A stretch of DNA of 64,000 nucleotides from Rhodococcus opacus B4 (GCF_000010805.1 NC_012522.1:6758001-6822000), one strand, 5' to 3'. Shown: positions 20,679 to 29,322, counted from the stretch's first letter. Translations and numbers: made by a program. The notes: generated by a model from the letters alone, not told the origin.

Positions 20679-21374
20679 TCAATCCCAGATGCCGACCTCG
20701 TCCAGATGCGCGACCAGTCGCTGGGCGCCGTCGATGAAGTGGGCCTTGTTCTCGGCGCCGACCACGTCGGCCTTCCCGTCGGCGAGCGCGGCGATGAGCC
20801 GGCGGTGGCTCTCGACCGCCGACTCGCCCCAGGCCGGATCGGACGAGTAGAACTGCACCGGCGTGTACCGGGTGGCGCTGAGCAGGAACCACGACAGCTT
20901 GCTCGCGTCGGCGAGATGATTGATCACGCGGTGGAACGAGAACTCGAGATCCTCGATGCGGTCGGCCTCGCCGTCCTCGACGGCCCGCCGCAGCTTCTCG
21001 TTGATCGCGGTCAGCTCCTCCACGGCCTCCGGGGTGACGGACCTCGTCGCGCGGACCGCGAGTTCCTCGGCGATCTGACCCTGCAGCCAGAAGAGGTCGT
21101 GGATGTCGTCCCGGCTGAGCGGGGCGACCACGTATCCGCGGTGGGGAACCAGTTCGACGAGCCCCTCGCCGCGCAGGGTCAGGAGCGCCTCACGAACGGG
21201 TGTGACGCTGACCCCGAGGTCCGCCGCCGTCTCGTCGAGCCGGATGAAGTCACCCGGGCGAACGCCCCCGGACATGATCAGGTTGCGGACGTGCACGGCG
21301 ACGTCGTCCGACAACTGGGGTCGGCGGCGGAGCGTGCGGCCCGCGGGGGATCGTGACACGGAGGGCGATGCCAT
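20679..21374 (-). CDS. GntR-family transcriptional regulator, FadR subfamily
   Basis: A 231-residue regulator. The N-terminal winged helix-turn-helix lies at about residues 20-85 (ETAADLGVSVTPVREAL is the recognition part). A C-terminal FCD-type helical ligand domain spans about 95-220, with a metal/ligand histidine pattern including FHRVINHL and SHRRLIAAL. AAGGAG lies just upstream of the ATG at 21374. It is followed at 47 bp by the acyl-CoA dehydrogenase gene on the same strand, which lies upstream of it in transcription, so the two may form one unit. Members of this subfamily often respond to acyl-CoA or organic acids. Control of the neighbouring acyl-CoA dehydrogenase and aldehyde dehydrogenase genes is inference. 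Confidence 0.88.
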   Translation of the reverse strand: MASPSVSRSPAGRTLRRRPQLSDDVAVHVRNLIMSGGVRPGDFIRLDETAADLGVSVTPVREALLTLRGEGLVELVPHRGYVVAPLSRDDIHDLFWLQGQIAEELAVRATRSVTPEAVEELTAINEKLRRAVEDGEADRIEDLEFSFHRVINHLADASKLSWFLLSATRYTPVQFYSSDPAWGESAVESHRRLIAALADGKADVVGAENKAHFIDGAQRLVAHLDEVGIWD

Positions 21375-21421
21375 GGAGAACTCCTTCGATGCGGCAAACC
21401 AGCATAAACCGCAGTGGATGT

Positions 21422-22564
21422 TTACAAGCCGTAGGTCTTGCCGATGATGTCCCGCTGAATCTCGTTGGTACCGCCGTAGATGCTCGAGACGATGGTGGAG
21501 CGGACGTGCTTCTCCATGTCGAACTCGGTGGCGTAGCCGTACCCGCCCATCATCTGCATTCCCTCGAGCGCGACCTTCTTCGCCGTCTCCGTGACCTTCA
21601 GCTTGGCCATCGACGCTTCACGGGCCAGCATCTTGCCGGGGTTCGCGTCGACGTCCTTGGCGACGCTGTACACGAGCAGTTTGCAGCATTCGATCTCCGT
21701 CGCGAGATCGGCGATGCGGTGTCGCAGCGCCTGGAACGATCCGACGGGTCGCCCGAACTGCTTGCGCTGGGTGACGAAATCGAGGGTGTCGGCGAACGCG
21801 CGCTGCGCCGTGCCGAGCATCATGGCGGCGAGGATGAGGCGTTCGAAGTTCAGTCCGGTCATCAGCTGGCGCCAGCCGTTGCCGACCTCGCCCACCACCG
21901 CGTCCTCGGGTAGGACGCAGTCGGTGAAGTAGAGGTCGTTGACCTCCTTGCCGCCCATCGTGTCGATGCCGCTGATCTTCAGTCCGGTGGTATCCGCGGG
22001 AACGTGGAACATCGTGAGGCCTTCGTGTTTGCCGTCGCCGCGCCCGGTGCGGGCCACGAGCAGGATGTTGTCGCAGAAGTGCGCGTTGGAGCACCACGTC
22101 TTCTGGCCGTTGATCACCCAGCCGTCGGCGGTCTTCTCGGCGCGGGTGCTGAGGTTGCCGACGTCGGAACCGGCCTCCGGCTCGGACATCGAGATGGACT
22201 GCGACCGGCCTGCCACGATGCCGCGCAGCACGACATCCTTCTGCGCGTCGGTTCCGAACTTCGCGTAGGCGCCGCCCGTGATCAGGGTGGGCCCGATCCC
22301 GCCGATGGGTGCCATGCCCTTGGCGGCTTCCTCGAGCAGGATGCACATGTCGACGTGGCTCGCTGCGGAGCCGTCGTACTCCTCGGGGATGGTGATGCCC
22401 AGCCAGCCCAGCTTCGCCATCTTCTCGTAGAGGTCCTGATTGTGGTTGTGCTCGCCGTGATTCGTCAGCCTGTCGCGTTGCTCGCGGGTGCCGCTCTCGC
22501 GCTTGCAGAAATCGGCGATCGCCGCCGCGAAGTCCTTCTGTTCACTGGTGAATTCGACGCTCAT
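21422..22564 (-). CDS. Acyl-CoA dehydrogenase, FAD-dependent
   Basis: A 380-residue acyl-CoA dehydrogenase that would introduce a trans-2 double bond into an acyl-CoA and pass electrons to ETF. The FAD-binding signature SMSEPEAGSD (125-134) and the C-terminal GGYGYATEF and GGTNEIQRDIIG segments are present. The usual medium-chain catalytic Glu in YEGT is Gly here (YGGT). Glu241 in NFERLILA occupies the position used by isovaleryl-CoA-type enzymes, so the active site is probably intact. The ATG at 22564 was chosen over an upstream in-frame ATG because the family N-terminus begins here. It is divergent from the aldehyde dehydrogenase across a repeat-rich operator-like region and probably co-transcribed with the downstream GntR gene. 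The substrate chain is unknown. Confidence 0.9.
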   Translation of the reverse strand: MSVEFTSEQKDFAAAIADFCKRESGTREQRDRLTNHGEHNHNQDLYEKMAKLGWLGITIPEEYDGSAASHVDMCILLEEAAKGMAPIGGIGPTLITGGAYAKFGTDAQKDVVLRGIVAGRSQSISMSEPEAGSDVGNLSTRAEKTADGWVINGQKTWCSNAHFCDNILLVARTGRGDGKHEGLTMFHVPADTTGLKISGIDTMGGKEVNDLYFTDCVLPEDAVVGEVGNGWRQLMTGLNFERLILAAMMLGTAQRAFADTLDFVTQRKQFGRPVGSFQALRHRIADLATEIECCKLLVYSVAKDVDANPGKMLAREASMAKLKVTETAKKVALEGMQMMGGYGYATEFDMEKHVRSTIVSSIYGGTNEIQRDIIGKTYGL

Positions 22565-22659
22565 GTCCGGGGAACTCCTCGTGGGTGATTCCGGCCGGCG
22601 AACGGGCCGGCCGGGGGTGACTGTGTGGGGCTTGCCGCGATGGGGTCGGCCGCATACTG

Positions 22660-22703
22660 TGATGTCCACTACATTACATCACATCACATATATTTGATGT
22701 GAT
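22660..22703. promoter_or_regulatory. Repeated ATCACAT/ATGTGAT operator-like cluster
   Basis: TGATGT (22660-22665) and ACATCA (22676-22681) form one inverted repeat. ATCACAT occurs at 22678-22684 and again at 22683-22689, and is matched by ATGTGAT at 22697-22703. The AT-rich cluster stands out from the GC-rich surroundings and sits between the divergent acyl-CoA dehydrogenase and aldehyde dehydrogenase genes, 21 bp before the latter. The GntR or tandem-TetR regulators nearby are candidate binders. Confidence 0.55.
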
Positions 22704-22723
22704 CTCGAGGGAGGATATCGACC

Positions 22724-24256
22724 ATGCCCCAGCAGGCGGAGACGACCGAGCCGACGGCAGGCGCGCAGCCCGTGGCCCCGACGGAGCCGGCGCCGAAGAC
22801 GTTCGCGTCCGTGGACCCGCGCGACGGCACGGTGCTGGCCGAGTACCCGATCCAGGGGGAGCGGGAGGTGCGCGCCGCCGTCGACGCGGCCCGATCGGCC
22901 GCGCAGTGGTGGAACGCTCTCGGCTTCGACGGCCGCAAGCAGTGGCTCCTCGACTGGAAGAAGTCGATCGCACGGGACGGCGAGCAACTCGCCGCCCTCG
23001 TCGCCGCCGAGACCGGCAAGCCGTACGACGACGCGCTTCTCGAGGTGATGCTCGCGATCGAGCATCTCGACTGGGCCGCGAAGAACGCGGGCAAGGTCCT
23101 GAAGCGGCGCAAGGTGCCCTCCGGTCTGGTCAGTGCGAACCAGGCCAGCAGTGTCGGGTACGAGCCGATGGGTGTGGTCGGCGTGATCGGGCCGTGGAAC
23201 TATCCGGTCTACACGCCGATGGGCTCCATCTCCTACGCGCTCGCCGCGGGCAACACCGTCGTCTTCAAGCCCAGTGAACTGACCCCCGGGGTCGCGGTGT
23301 GGCTCGCCGGCAAGTGGGCGGCGCTCATTCCCAATCAGCCTGTCCTGCAGGTGGTCACCGGAGACGGATCGACGGGTTCCGCGCTCGTCTCCGCCGGCGT
23401 CGACAAGATCGCCTTCACCGGGTCCGCCGCCACCGGCAAACGCGTCATGGCCGCCTGCGCCGACACGCTCACCCCGCTGGTCGTCGAGGCGGGCGGCAAG
23501 GACGCGATGCTCGTCGACGCCGACGCGAACCTGGACGAGGCGGCCGGTTTCGCCGTGTTCGGGGCGATGGGCAACGCCGGACAGACGTGCGCGGGCGTCG
23601 AGCGCATCTACGTCGTCGACTCCGTCTACGACGAGTTCGTCCGGCTGGTCGCGGAGAAGTCGAAGGTCCTGCGCCCGGGTCCGCGGAACGCGGCGTACGG
23701 CCCCATGACGATGACAAGCCAGTCCGACGTGGTCCGCAGCCACGTCCAGGACGCGCTCGACAAGGGCGGATCCGCGGTGGTCGGCGGACTCGACTCCATC
23801 GCGGACGGGTACGTCGGACCCATCGTGCTGACCGGCGTTCCCGAGGACAGCACCGCGATCCGCGAGGAGACGTTCGGCCCCACCGTGGTCGTCAACAAGG
23901 TCGCGAGCCTCGACGAGGCGGTCACGCGGGCCAACGGCACCACGTTCGGTCTCGGCGCGTCCATCTTCACCAAGGACGCGACCAAGGCGATGCAGGCTGC
24001 CGAGAAGCTCAGGGCCGGCGTCGTGACGATCGGCTCGGTGCTCGGATTCGCCGGTGTCGCGGCGTTGCCGTTCGGCGGTGTCGGGGACTCGGGCTTCGGC
24101 CGCATACACGGAGCGGACGGGCTGCGGGAGTTCAGCCGGGTCAAGTCCATCGCCCGGCAGAAGTTCGCGGCGCCACTGAATCTGCTGACCATGCAGCGCA
24201 AGTCGCGGGACATGAAGATTTCCGCCTGGATGCTGAAGAACCGACACGGACGCTGA
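22724..24256 (+). CDS. Aldehyde dehydrogenase, NAD(P)-dependent
   Basis: A 510-residue ALDH-superfamily enzyme that oxidises an aldehyde to its acid. Key residues read: Asn159 (PWNYP), Lys182 (FKPSE), the coenzyme motif FTGSAATG (231-238), general base Glu255 (VVEAGGKD, where most families have ELGGK) and nucleophile Cys289 (NAGQTCAG). A proline/alanine-rich N-terminal extension of about 25 residues precedes the catalytic fold. The ATG at 22724 follows GAGGGAGGATATC. It is probably co-transcribed with the MpaB-like oxygenase 17 bp downstream, suggesting that the oxygenase may make an aldehyde for this enzyme (inference). Confidence 0.92.
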   Translation: MPQQAETTEPTAGAQPVAPTEPAPKTFASVDPRDGTVLAEYPIQGEREVRAAVDAARSAAQWWNALGFDGRKQWLLDWKKSIARDGEQLAALVAAETGKPYDDALLEVMLAIEHLDWAAKNAGKVLKRRKVPSGLVSANQASSVGYEPMGVVGVIGPWNYPVYTPMGSISYALAAGNTVVFKPSELTPGVAVWLAGKWAALIPNQPVLQVVTGDGSTGSALVSAGVDKIAFTGSAATGKRVMAACADTLTPLVVEAGGKDAMLVDADANLDEAAGFAVFGAMGNAGQTCAGVERIYVVDSVYDEFVRLVAEKSKVLRPGPRNAAYGPMTMTSQSDVVRSHVQDALDKGGSAVVGGLDSIADGYVGPIVLTGVPEDSTAIREETFGPTVVVNKVASLDEAVTRANGTTFGLGASIFTKDATKAMQAAEKLRAGVVTIGSVLGFAGVAALPFGGVGDSGFGRIHGADGLREFSRVKSIARQKFAAPLNLLTMQRKSRDMKISAWMLKNRHGR

Positions 24257-24273
24257 TCACGGGAGGGCACCAC

Positions 24274-25206
24274 ATGCTGACGAAGACCACGCGCACCCGC
24301 ACCGGCGCGCCGGGTGGGGTTCCGCGGGGCAGGCACGGCTGGCAGCGCCGGATCGAGGAACTCGACCCGGTCCGGGACCACGAGGAGATCCACCGCATCA
24401 CGGCAGGCTACGAATATCCGTGGGACTACCAGCGGTCGCTCGAGTTTGCGTTGTTCCGAACGTATTGCGTCCCCACGATTTCGGAACTGCTGCAGCGCAC
24501 CGGTGAGTTCGAGAAGCGGCCGCAGAAGCGATACGACGACACCGCGCTGCTGATGGCCGAACTCGTCGAACACGGCTACGATTCCGAACGCGGCATCGAG
24601 TCGCTGCGTGTCGTGAACCGCATGCACGGCAAGTACGACATCGACAACGACGACATGCTGTACGTGCTGACCACCTTCATCTACGAGCCGATCGACTGGA
24701 TCGACCGCTTCGGGTGGCGGCGGCTCACCCCGAACGAGCGGCTCGCGTGCTTCCACTTCTACCGTCAGGTGGGAATTCGCATGGGAATCAGGAACATCCC
24801 CGAGTCGTTCGAGGACTTCTATCGGTTCAAGGCCGAGTACGAGCGGAAGCACTTCCGGTACACCGAGGACAACCACCGGGTCGGCACCTACACGCTCACG
24901 CTGTTCTGTTCGTGGTTTCCGGCGCCACTGCGGCCGCTCGTCGCGCAGGGCGTCTACGCCCTACTCGACCCGATGATGCTGGCGGCGTTCGGATTTCCCG
25001 CCGCCCCGCACTGGTTGCAGAACGCGTCCCGCCGTGCGCTGCGGGTCCGGGCCCGGTTCGTGCGCCTCCTGCCGCCACGCCGCGAGTCGAAGGCCGCACG
25101 CGATCCGCGCAACCGCACTTACCCCGGATACCCGGTGGGCTACCGCCCCCGGGACCTGGGAGCGGACAACGATCGTCAGCGCAGGGGTCGTCGCCGCGCC
25201 GCCTGA
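24274..25206 (+). CDS. MpaB/DUF2236-family oxygenase-like protein
   Basis: A 310-residue protein of the DUF2236 (MpaB/latex-clearing-protein related) family. The recognisable core is about residues 95-175, with RMHGKYDIDNDD, EPIDWIDRFGWR and FHFYRQVGIRMGI. Characterised relatives are oxygenases that cleave isoprenoid double bonds to aldehydes or ketones, using haem or metal. The His in RMHGKY and nearby Arg residues are candidate cofactor ligands. No signal peptide is seen; a hydrophobic stretch near 215-240 may touch membrane. GGGAGGG precedes the ATG at 24274, and the gene follows aldehyde dehydrogenase by 17 bp. The C-terminus is very Arg-rich. A hairpin terminates it. The substrate is unknown. 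Confidence 0.75.
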   Translation: MLTKTTRTRTGAPGGVPRGRHGWQRRIEELDPVRDHEEIHRITAGYEYPWDYQRSLEFALFRTYCVPTISELLQRTGEFEKRPQKRYDDTALLMAELVEHGYDSERGIESLRVVNRMHGKYDIDNDDMLYVLTTFIYEPIDWIDRFGWRRLTPNERLACFHFYRQVGIRMGIRNIPESFEDFYRFKAEYERKHFRYTEDNHRVGTYTLTLFCSWFPAPLRPLVAQGVYALLDPMMLAAFGFPAAPHWLQNASRRALRVRARFVRLLPPRRESKAARDPRNRTYPGYPVGYRPRDLGADNDRQRRGRRRAA

Positions 25207-25213
25207 TGTTTCC

Positions 25214-25240
25214 TGCCCCCGGGCGAACCGTCCGGGGGCA
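25214..25240. terminator. Terminator-like hairpin, convergent genes
   Basis: TGCCCCCGG (25214-25222) and CCGGGGGCA (25232-25240) form a perfect 9-bp stem with a 9-nt loop, 8 bp after the oxygenase stop. It probably serves both this gene and the convergent TetR gene. A separate 14-bp perfect palindrome, GAGCCCGCGGGCTC, sits at 25263-25276 over the TetR stop codon. Confidence 0.75.
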
Positions 25241-25274
25241 CGGCGCGACCTCAGTATTCCAGGAGCCCGCGGGC

Positions 25275-26507
25275 TCAATGTCCCAAAAGTACGGCCGTCA
25301 TCAGGGTGTGGAGACGGGCGCGCGACTCCTCGCGGGTGTCGAAGTGGACGAGTCGGCCGATGTCGAGAACCAGTCCCAGCGCCGCGTGCACCAGGAACCG
25401 CGCCTCCGGCGCCGAGAGTTCGGGCCGCACGGCGGTCACCAGGTGGACCCATTCCTCGACGTGCAGGCGCTGCACGTTACGGAGATTCGTCCGCTCGTTC
25501 TTCGGGAGGTTCCCGATCTCCGCGAAGTAGACCGACAGCACTTCCGGGTTCCCGAACGACAGTTCCAGGTACGACTCGGCGAGCTTGCGGAGGGCGTCCT
25601 CGGGGTCGGTGGCGGTGGCCAGCGCCGCCGACGTGGCCACGGCCAGCCGGTCGGACGCTCGGTAGAACACCGCCGCCAGAAGGTCTGCCTTGCTGGGGAA
25701 GTGGCGGTACACGCTCGAGGCGTTGATGCCGGCGGCGGCGCCGATCTCCTCGATGCTCGAATCGTGGTAGCCGTGCCGGTCGAAGATCTTGACGGCCTCG
25801 TTGATCAGCAGTTCGCGCTTGGACGTCACGGCCAGTCCCCGGACCGGACCGGTGCCGGCGCCCCCGCCCGCGTTCGGGACGGCGGGCGGAAGCGTCGCGT
25901 TCAGGATCGACCCGCACGCCGACTTCAGGAGTGTGTCGAGTCTGCGGGTGGCGAGGGTGGTCCGGTGTGCGCTGATGCTGCCCAGCACGCTCAGCGTCGA
26001 CGCCCCCAGCGTCGTCGCGTCGACGGCGGTGAGTTCGGGGCGAATCTCGCGCAGCGGCGCGGCCACACACTGGGTGACGTGGACGAAGACGGCACGAATC
26101 CGCTTACGGTCCTCGGCCTCGAGGTACCGGCCCTCCCAGCGGTAGAGCCCGGCGACCTTGCGGTTCTCGATGCTGTTGGCGACGAGCGCGGCGATCAGGT
26201 GTTCGAGGCGGTCGCCGGGTTCGAGTTCGGCGACGCCGCCGAGTGCGCCGTCCGCCGTTGCCTGGAGCAGGTCGGCCGTCGTCGTCGCCGCGTGGACGAG
26301 CAGGGCGTACTTGTTGGGATAGTGCCGGTACAGGGCGGGGCCGGAAATGCCGATGGTGGCGGCGATTTCGTCGACACCGACCGCATGGTAGCCCCGCTCG
26401 CTGAATGCTTCGGCTGCGACGTTCGCGATCTGGGCCTTGCGATTCTTGGGGCGGCGGCGGATCGGCCGGTCGGTGGCGGCACCGGCCGCCGTGCTGGTCC
26501 GGGCCAC
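25275..26507 (-). CDS. Tandem TetR-family regulator (two HTH domains in one chain)
   Basis: A 410-residue protein, about twice the usual TetR length, containing two complete TetR units. The first HTH is at about 22-70 (VDEIAATIGISGPALYRHYP) and the second at about 226-280 (IEEIGAAAGINASSVYRHFP). Each is followed by its own helical ligand-binding region, with a Gly/Pro-rich linker near 210-220. One chain may thus act as a pseudo-dimer. I chose GTG 26507 because GGAGGTGA lies five bases upstream; a GTG at 26513 overlaps that site. It is divergent from an enoyl-CoA hydratase gene leading to the fadD-yrbE-mce operon, which is the likely target (inference). The ligand is probably an acyl-CoA or lipid. 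Confidence 0.87.
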   Translation of the reverse strand: MARTSTAAGAATDRPIRRRPKNRKAQIANVAAEAFSERGYHAVGVDEIAATIGISGPALYRHYPNKYALLVHAATTTADLLQATADGALGGVAELEPGDRLEHLIAALVANSIENRKVAGLYRWEGRYLEAEDRKRIRAVFVHVTQCVAAPLREIRPELTAVDATTLGASTLSVLGSISAHRTTLATRRLDTLLKSACGSILNATLPPAVPNAGGGAGTGPVRGLAVTSKRELLINEAVKIFDRHGYHDSSIEEIGAAAGINASSVYRHFPSKADLLAAVFYRASDRLAVATSAALATATDPEDALRKLAESYLELSFGNPEVLSVYFAEIGNLPKNERTNLRNVQRLHVEEWVHLVTAVRPELSAPEARFLVHAALGLVLDIGRLVHFDTREESRARLHTLMTAVLLGH

Positions 26508-26670
26508 GGTCACCTCCAGTAGTGGGCAGTCGTCTGCCGGCTTCTCTGTCAGTCATCTTAACCGAGACTCCCGCGCCGACGACCCCCGGCTGGCCCTCTC
26601 GAGGTGGGGTGTTCGCCCGGCGTCTCGATGAACTGCCAGCAAGACAGTGCGAAATGTGTTCCGAGAGGTA

Positions 26671-26700
26671 TTGACACGCATCGAACTGGGCCCTTAAGTT
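26671..26700 (+). promoter_or_regulatory. Sigma-A-like promoter of the enoyl-CoA hydratase gene
   Basis: A perfect -35 TTGACA (26671-26676), an 18-bp spacer and a weak -10 TAAGTT (26695-26700). The -10 lies within CTTAAGTTAAC, made of two overlapping short palindromes where a repressor such as the divergent tandem TetR could bind. The predicted start is about 85 bp before the ATG at 26792. The rest of 26508-26791 shows nothing else clear. Confidence 0.55.
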
Positions 26701-26791
26701 AACAGAAATTCGCGTTCGGCTGATGGTGTCTCTCCATCGCCGCGCCCTTCCTCGGCCTCGCCGGTCGATTCCCTCGGAGGTAGCTGGCTTC

Positions 26792-27610
26792 ATGAGTTCA
26801 CCACGGCAACTGTCGACCATCCCCGCCGTCGCAGCAGGCGGTCTGCGAGTGGTGGTGGACGGCGGGATCCTCCGGATCACGATCGACCGGCCCGACCGGA
26901 TGAATGCGCTCGATCTGGCTCACATGGCCGCACTCGGCGACGTGCTCACCGGCGCCGCGGCGGATCCGGCCGTCCGTGTCGTCGTCCTCTCGGGTGCGGG
27001 CGCGGCATTCTGCACCGGCGCGGATCTCGCGGCGGCGGCCACTGCGGCCGACCGGGAGGCGCCGCCGGAGGTGGTGATGGATTCGGCCAATCGCGTGATC
27101 CGCGCGATCGTCGACCTTCCGGTCCCGGTGATCGCGCAGGTGCGCGGCGCGGCCGTCGGTGTCGGGGCCTCCATTGCCCTGGCGGCGGACCTGACGTACG
27201 CCGCCGACGACGCGTATCTGCTCTTCGCGTTCGTCGACGTCGGCCTCATGCCCGACGGCGGGTCCAGTGCGTTGATCGCAGCCTCGATCGGCAGGGCGCG
27301 GGCCACTCGGATGGCGTTGCTCGGCGAACGGCTGCCCGCCGATCGGGCGGCGGGGGAGGGGCTGATCGCCGGTGTGCTCGCGGCCGACGACCTCGCGGCC
27401 CACGTCGATGCCGTCGCCGCGAGGCTGGCGCGCGGCCCGAGGCGGGCCGTCGCACTGACCAAGCGGGCACTCACGGAGGCCACGCTGACGGAATTGGACC
27501 GGGCGCTGGGGCGCGAGAAGGCCGGCCAGACCGAATTGCTCCGGTCTCCGGACTTCGCCGAAGGGGTCACGGCCATGCTCACGAAACGTGCTCCGAACTT
27601 CCGGAGCTGA
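26792..27610 (+). CDS. Enoyl-CoA hydratase/isomerase (crotonase superfamily)
   Basis: A 272-residue crotonase-fold protein acting on acyl-CoA esters. The oxyanion-hole segments are [13 protein letters not shown] and VRGAAVGVGAS. The second catalytic Glu of true hydratases is not seen: the loop reads DVGLMPDGGSS, with Asp as in enoyl-CoA isomerases and PaaG-type enzymes, and the first Glu position is also non-canonical. It may therefore be an isomerase rather than a hydratase (inference). The start is ATG 26792 after GGAGG; in-frame codons further upstream lack a ribosome site. It lies between the divergent tandem TetR and the fadD-mce genes and may be the first gene of that transcript, 113 bp before the ligase gene. 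Confidence 0.85.
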   Translation: MSSPRQLSTIPAVAAGGLRVVVDGGILRITIDRPDRMNALDLAHMAALGDVLTGAAADPAVRVVVLSGAGAAFCTGADLAAAATAADREAPPEVVMDSANRVIRAIVDLPVPVIAQVRGAAVGVGASIALAADLTYAADDAYLLFAFVDVGLMPDGGSSALIAASIGRARATRMALLGERLPADRAAGEGLIAGVLAADDLAAHVDAVAARLARGPRRAVALTKRALTEATLTELDRALGREKAGQTELLRSPDFAEGVTAMLTKRAPNFRS

Positions 27611-27723
27611 TGCGAATTGCGGTTAACAAGACTGTTCCGATCGACGTCGACATCTGTAATACTCGTCACAGCCTCCGCGCGGGGCCCGAGGGGCGAACGC
27701 GAGTACAGCGAAGGGACCACCAC

Positions 27724-29316
27724 ATGTCATCACGTAGCGAGCCGCTCACGCAGCCACTGCAATCCCGCCGCAACCACTGGAACAACTGGGTTGCCACCCA
27801 TGCGCAGACGAAGCCCGACCATCCCGCGTTCCGCCATCTCGGGCAGAGCACGTCGTGGCGCGAACTGCACGAGCGCTCGCAGGCTCTCGCGGCGGCGCTG
27901 TCGCGGCGCGGGGTGAACTTCGGCGACCGCGTCCTGCTGCTCACGCTCAACCGCACCGAGTTCTTCGAGGCGGTGCTCGCGATCAACGCGCTGGGCGCGA
28001 TCGCGGTTCCGGTCAACTTCCGGCTCACACCGCCCGAGGTCGCCTTCATCGCTCGGGACTCGGGCGCACGTGCCGTCTTCACCGAGCCCGCGCTCGCGCC
28101 CCTCGTCTCCGCTGTGCGACAGGATGTTCCCGATCTCGGCCTCGCGATCGTCATGGGAGCGGAGACCGAGGCCGACGTCCTCGGCTACGAGGACCTCGTC
28201 GCGGAAGACGGTCCCGCCTTCGCACCCGTCGACCTGCCGGAGGACACGCCGTCGCTCATCCTCTACACCTCCGGCACGACCGGCACACCCAAGGGTGCGG
28301 TGCTGTCGCACTCGAACATGGTCGGGCAGTCCATCACCTGCATTCGGGCGATGCGCTACGACAGGGGCGACGACGTCGGGTTCCTCGCATCCCCCGTGTT
28401 CCACGTCGCCGCCCTCGGTTCGGTGGCCCCGATGCTGATGCTCGGCGCCACGACAGTGATCCACCCCCTCAAGGCGTTCGACCCCACCGAGATGCTCGAC
28501 GTGTGGGAGCGCGAGCGCATCACCACGGTCTTCCTCGTTCCGGTGCAGTGGCAGGCCGTCTGCGCCGATCCCACCGCCGCGGGCCGCGACCTGGCCCTCC
28601 GCGTCATCAGCTGGGGCGCCGCACCCGCATCGGACACCGTCCTGCGCGCCATGGCGGCGACTTTCCCGAAGGCTCTCGTCGTGGCCGTGTTCGGGCAGAC
28701 CGAGATGTCCCCGATCACGTGCGTGCTCGACGGCGACGACGCGATCCGCAAGCTGGGCTCGGTGGGCAAGCCCGTCCCGACCATCCAGACGCGGATCGTC
28801 GACGACGAGATGAACGACGTCGCACCCGGCACGGTCGGCGAGATCGTGTACCGCGGCCCGACCATGATGCAGGGCTACTGGCAGAACCCGGCCGCGACGG
28901 CGGACGCGTTCGCCGGCGGGTGGTTCCACTCGGGCGACCTGGTGCGGCAGGACGAGGAAGGCTTCGTCTACGTGGTGGATCGCAAGAAGGACATGATCAT
29001 CTCCGGCGGCGAGAACATCTACTGCGCCGAGGTGGAGAACGTCCTGTTCGGGCATCCGAGGATCCGGGAGGCCGCCGTGGTCGGCCGGCCGCACCCGAAG
29101 TGGACCGAGGTGCCCGTCGCGATCGTGGCGCTCGACGACGACGGAGATGATCTGACGGTCGACGAACTCGCCGCGTGGCTCGACGACAAGCTGGCCCGTT
29201 ACAAGCATCCGAAAGACATCGTCGTCGTCGACGCCCTCCCGCGGAACGCCAGCGGCAAGGTGGTCAAGGGTGAGCTTCGAAAAGCCCACGGCGCACCCGA
29301 CGTCGCGGTCGTCTGA
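27724..29316 (+). CDS. Long-chain fatty-acid-CoA ligase, FadD5-like
   Basis: A 530-residue ANL-superfamily adenylating enzyme activating a fatty acid to acyl-CoA. Motifs: LYTSGTTGTPKGA (A3), FGQTEMSP (A5), WFHSGDLV and DRKKDMIISGGENIY (A7-A8), and catalytic Lys in NASGKVVKGEL (A10). It lies 6 bp before yrbEA. In mycobacteria fadD5 holds the same place directly upstream of yrbE1A in the mce1 operon, so this ligase probably traps fatty acids brought in by the Mce system as CoA esters. The ATG at 27724 follows AAGGGACC. The 113-bp gap upstream contains a 10-bp palindrome TCGACGTCGA (27648 area) and a possible -10 TAATAC, neither firm. Confidence 0.88.
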   Translation: MSSRSEPLTQPLQSRRNHWNNWVATHAQTKPDHPAFRHLGQSTSWRELHERSQALAAALSRRGVNFGDRVLLLTLNRTEFFEAVLAINALGAIAVPVNFRLTPPEVAFIARDSGARAVFTEPALAPLVSAVRQDVPDLGLAIVMGAETEADVLGYEDLVAEDGPAFAPVDLPEDTPSLILYTSGTTGTPKGAVLSHSNMVGQSITCIRAMRYDRGDDVGFLASPVFHVAALGSVAPMLMLGATTVIHPLKAFDPTEMLDVWERERITTVFLVPVQWQAVCADPTAAGRDLALRVISWGAAPASDTVLRAMAATFPKALVVAVFGQTEMSPITCVLDGDDAIRKLGSVGKPVPTIQTRIVDDEMNDVAPGTVGEIVYRGPTMMQGYWQNPAATADAFAGGWFHSGDLVRQDEEGFVYVVDRKKDMIISGGENIYCAEVENVLFGHPRIREAAVVGRPHPKWTEVPVAIVALDDDGDDLTVDELAAWLDDKLARYKHPKDIVVVDALPRNASGKVVKGELRKAHGAPDVAVV

Positions 29317-29322
29317 CCCAGC

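Noticed and set aside
21422-22564. Acyl-CoA dehydrogenase suspected inactive because YEGT reads YGGT
   Set aside because: Glu241 in NFERLILA fits the alternative catalytic base position of isovaleryl-CoA-type enzymes, so inactivation is not supported.
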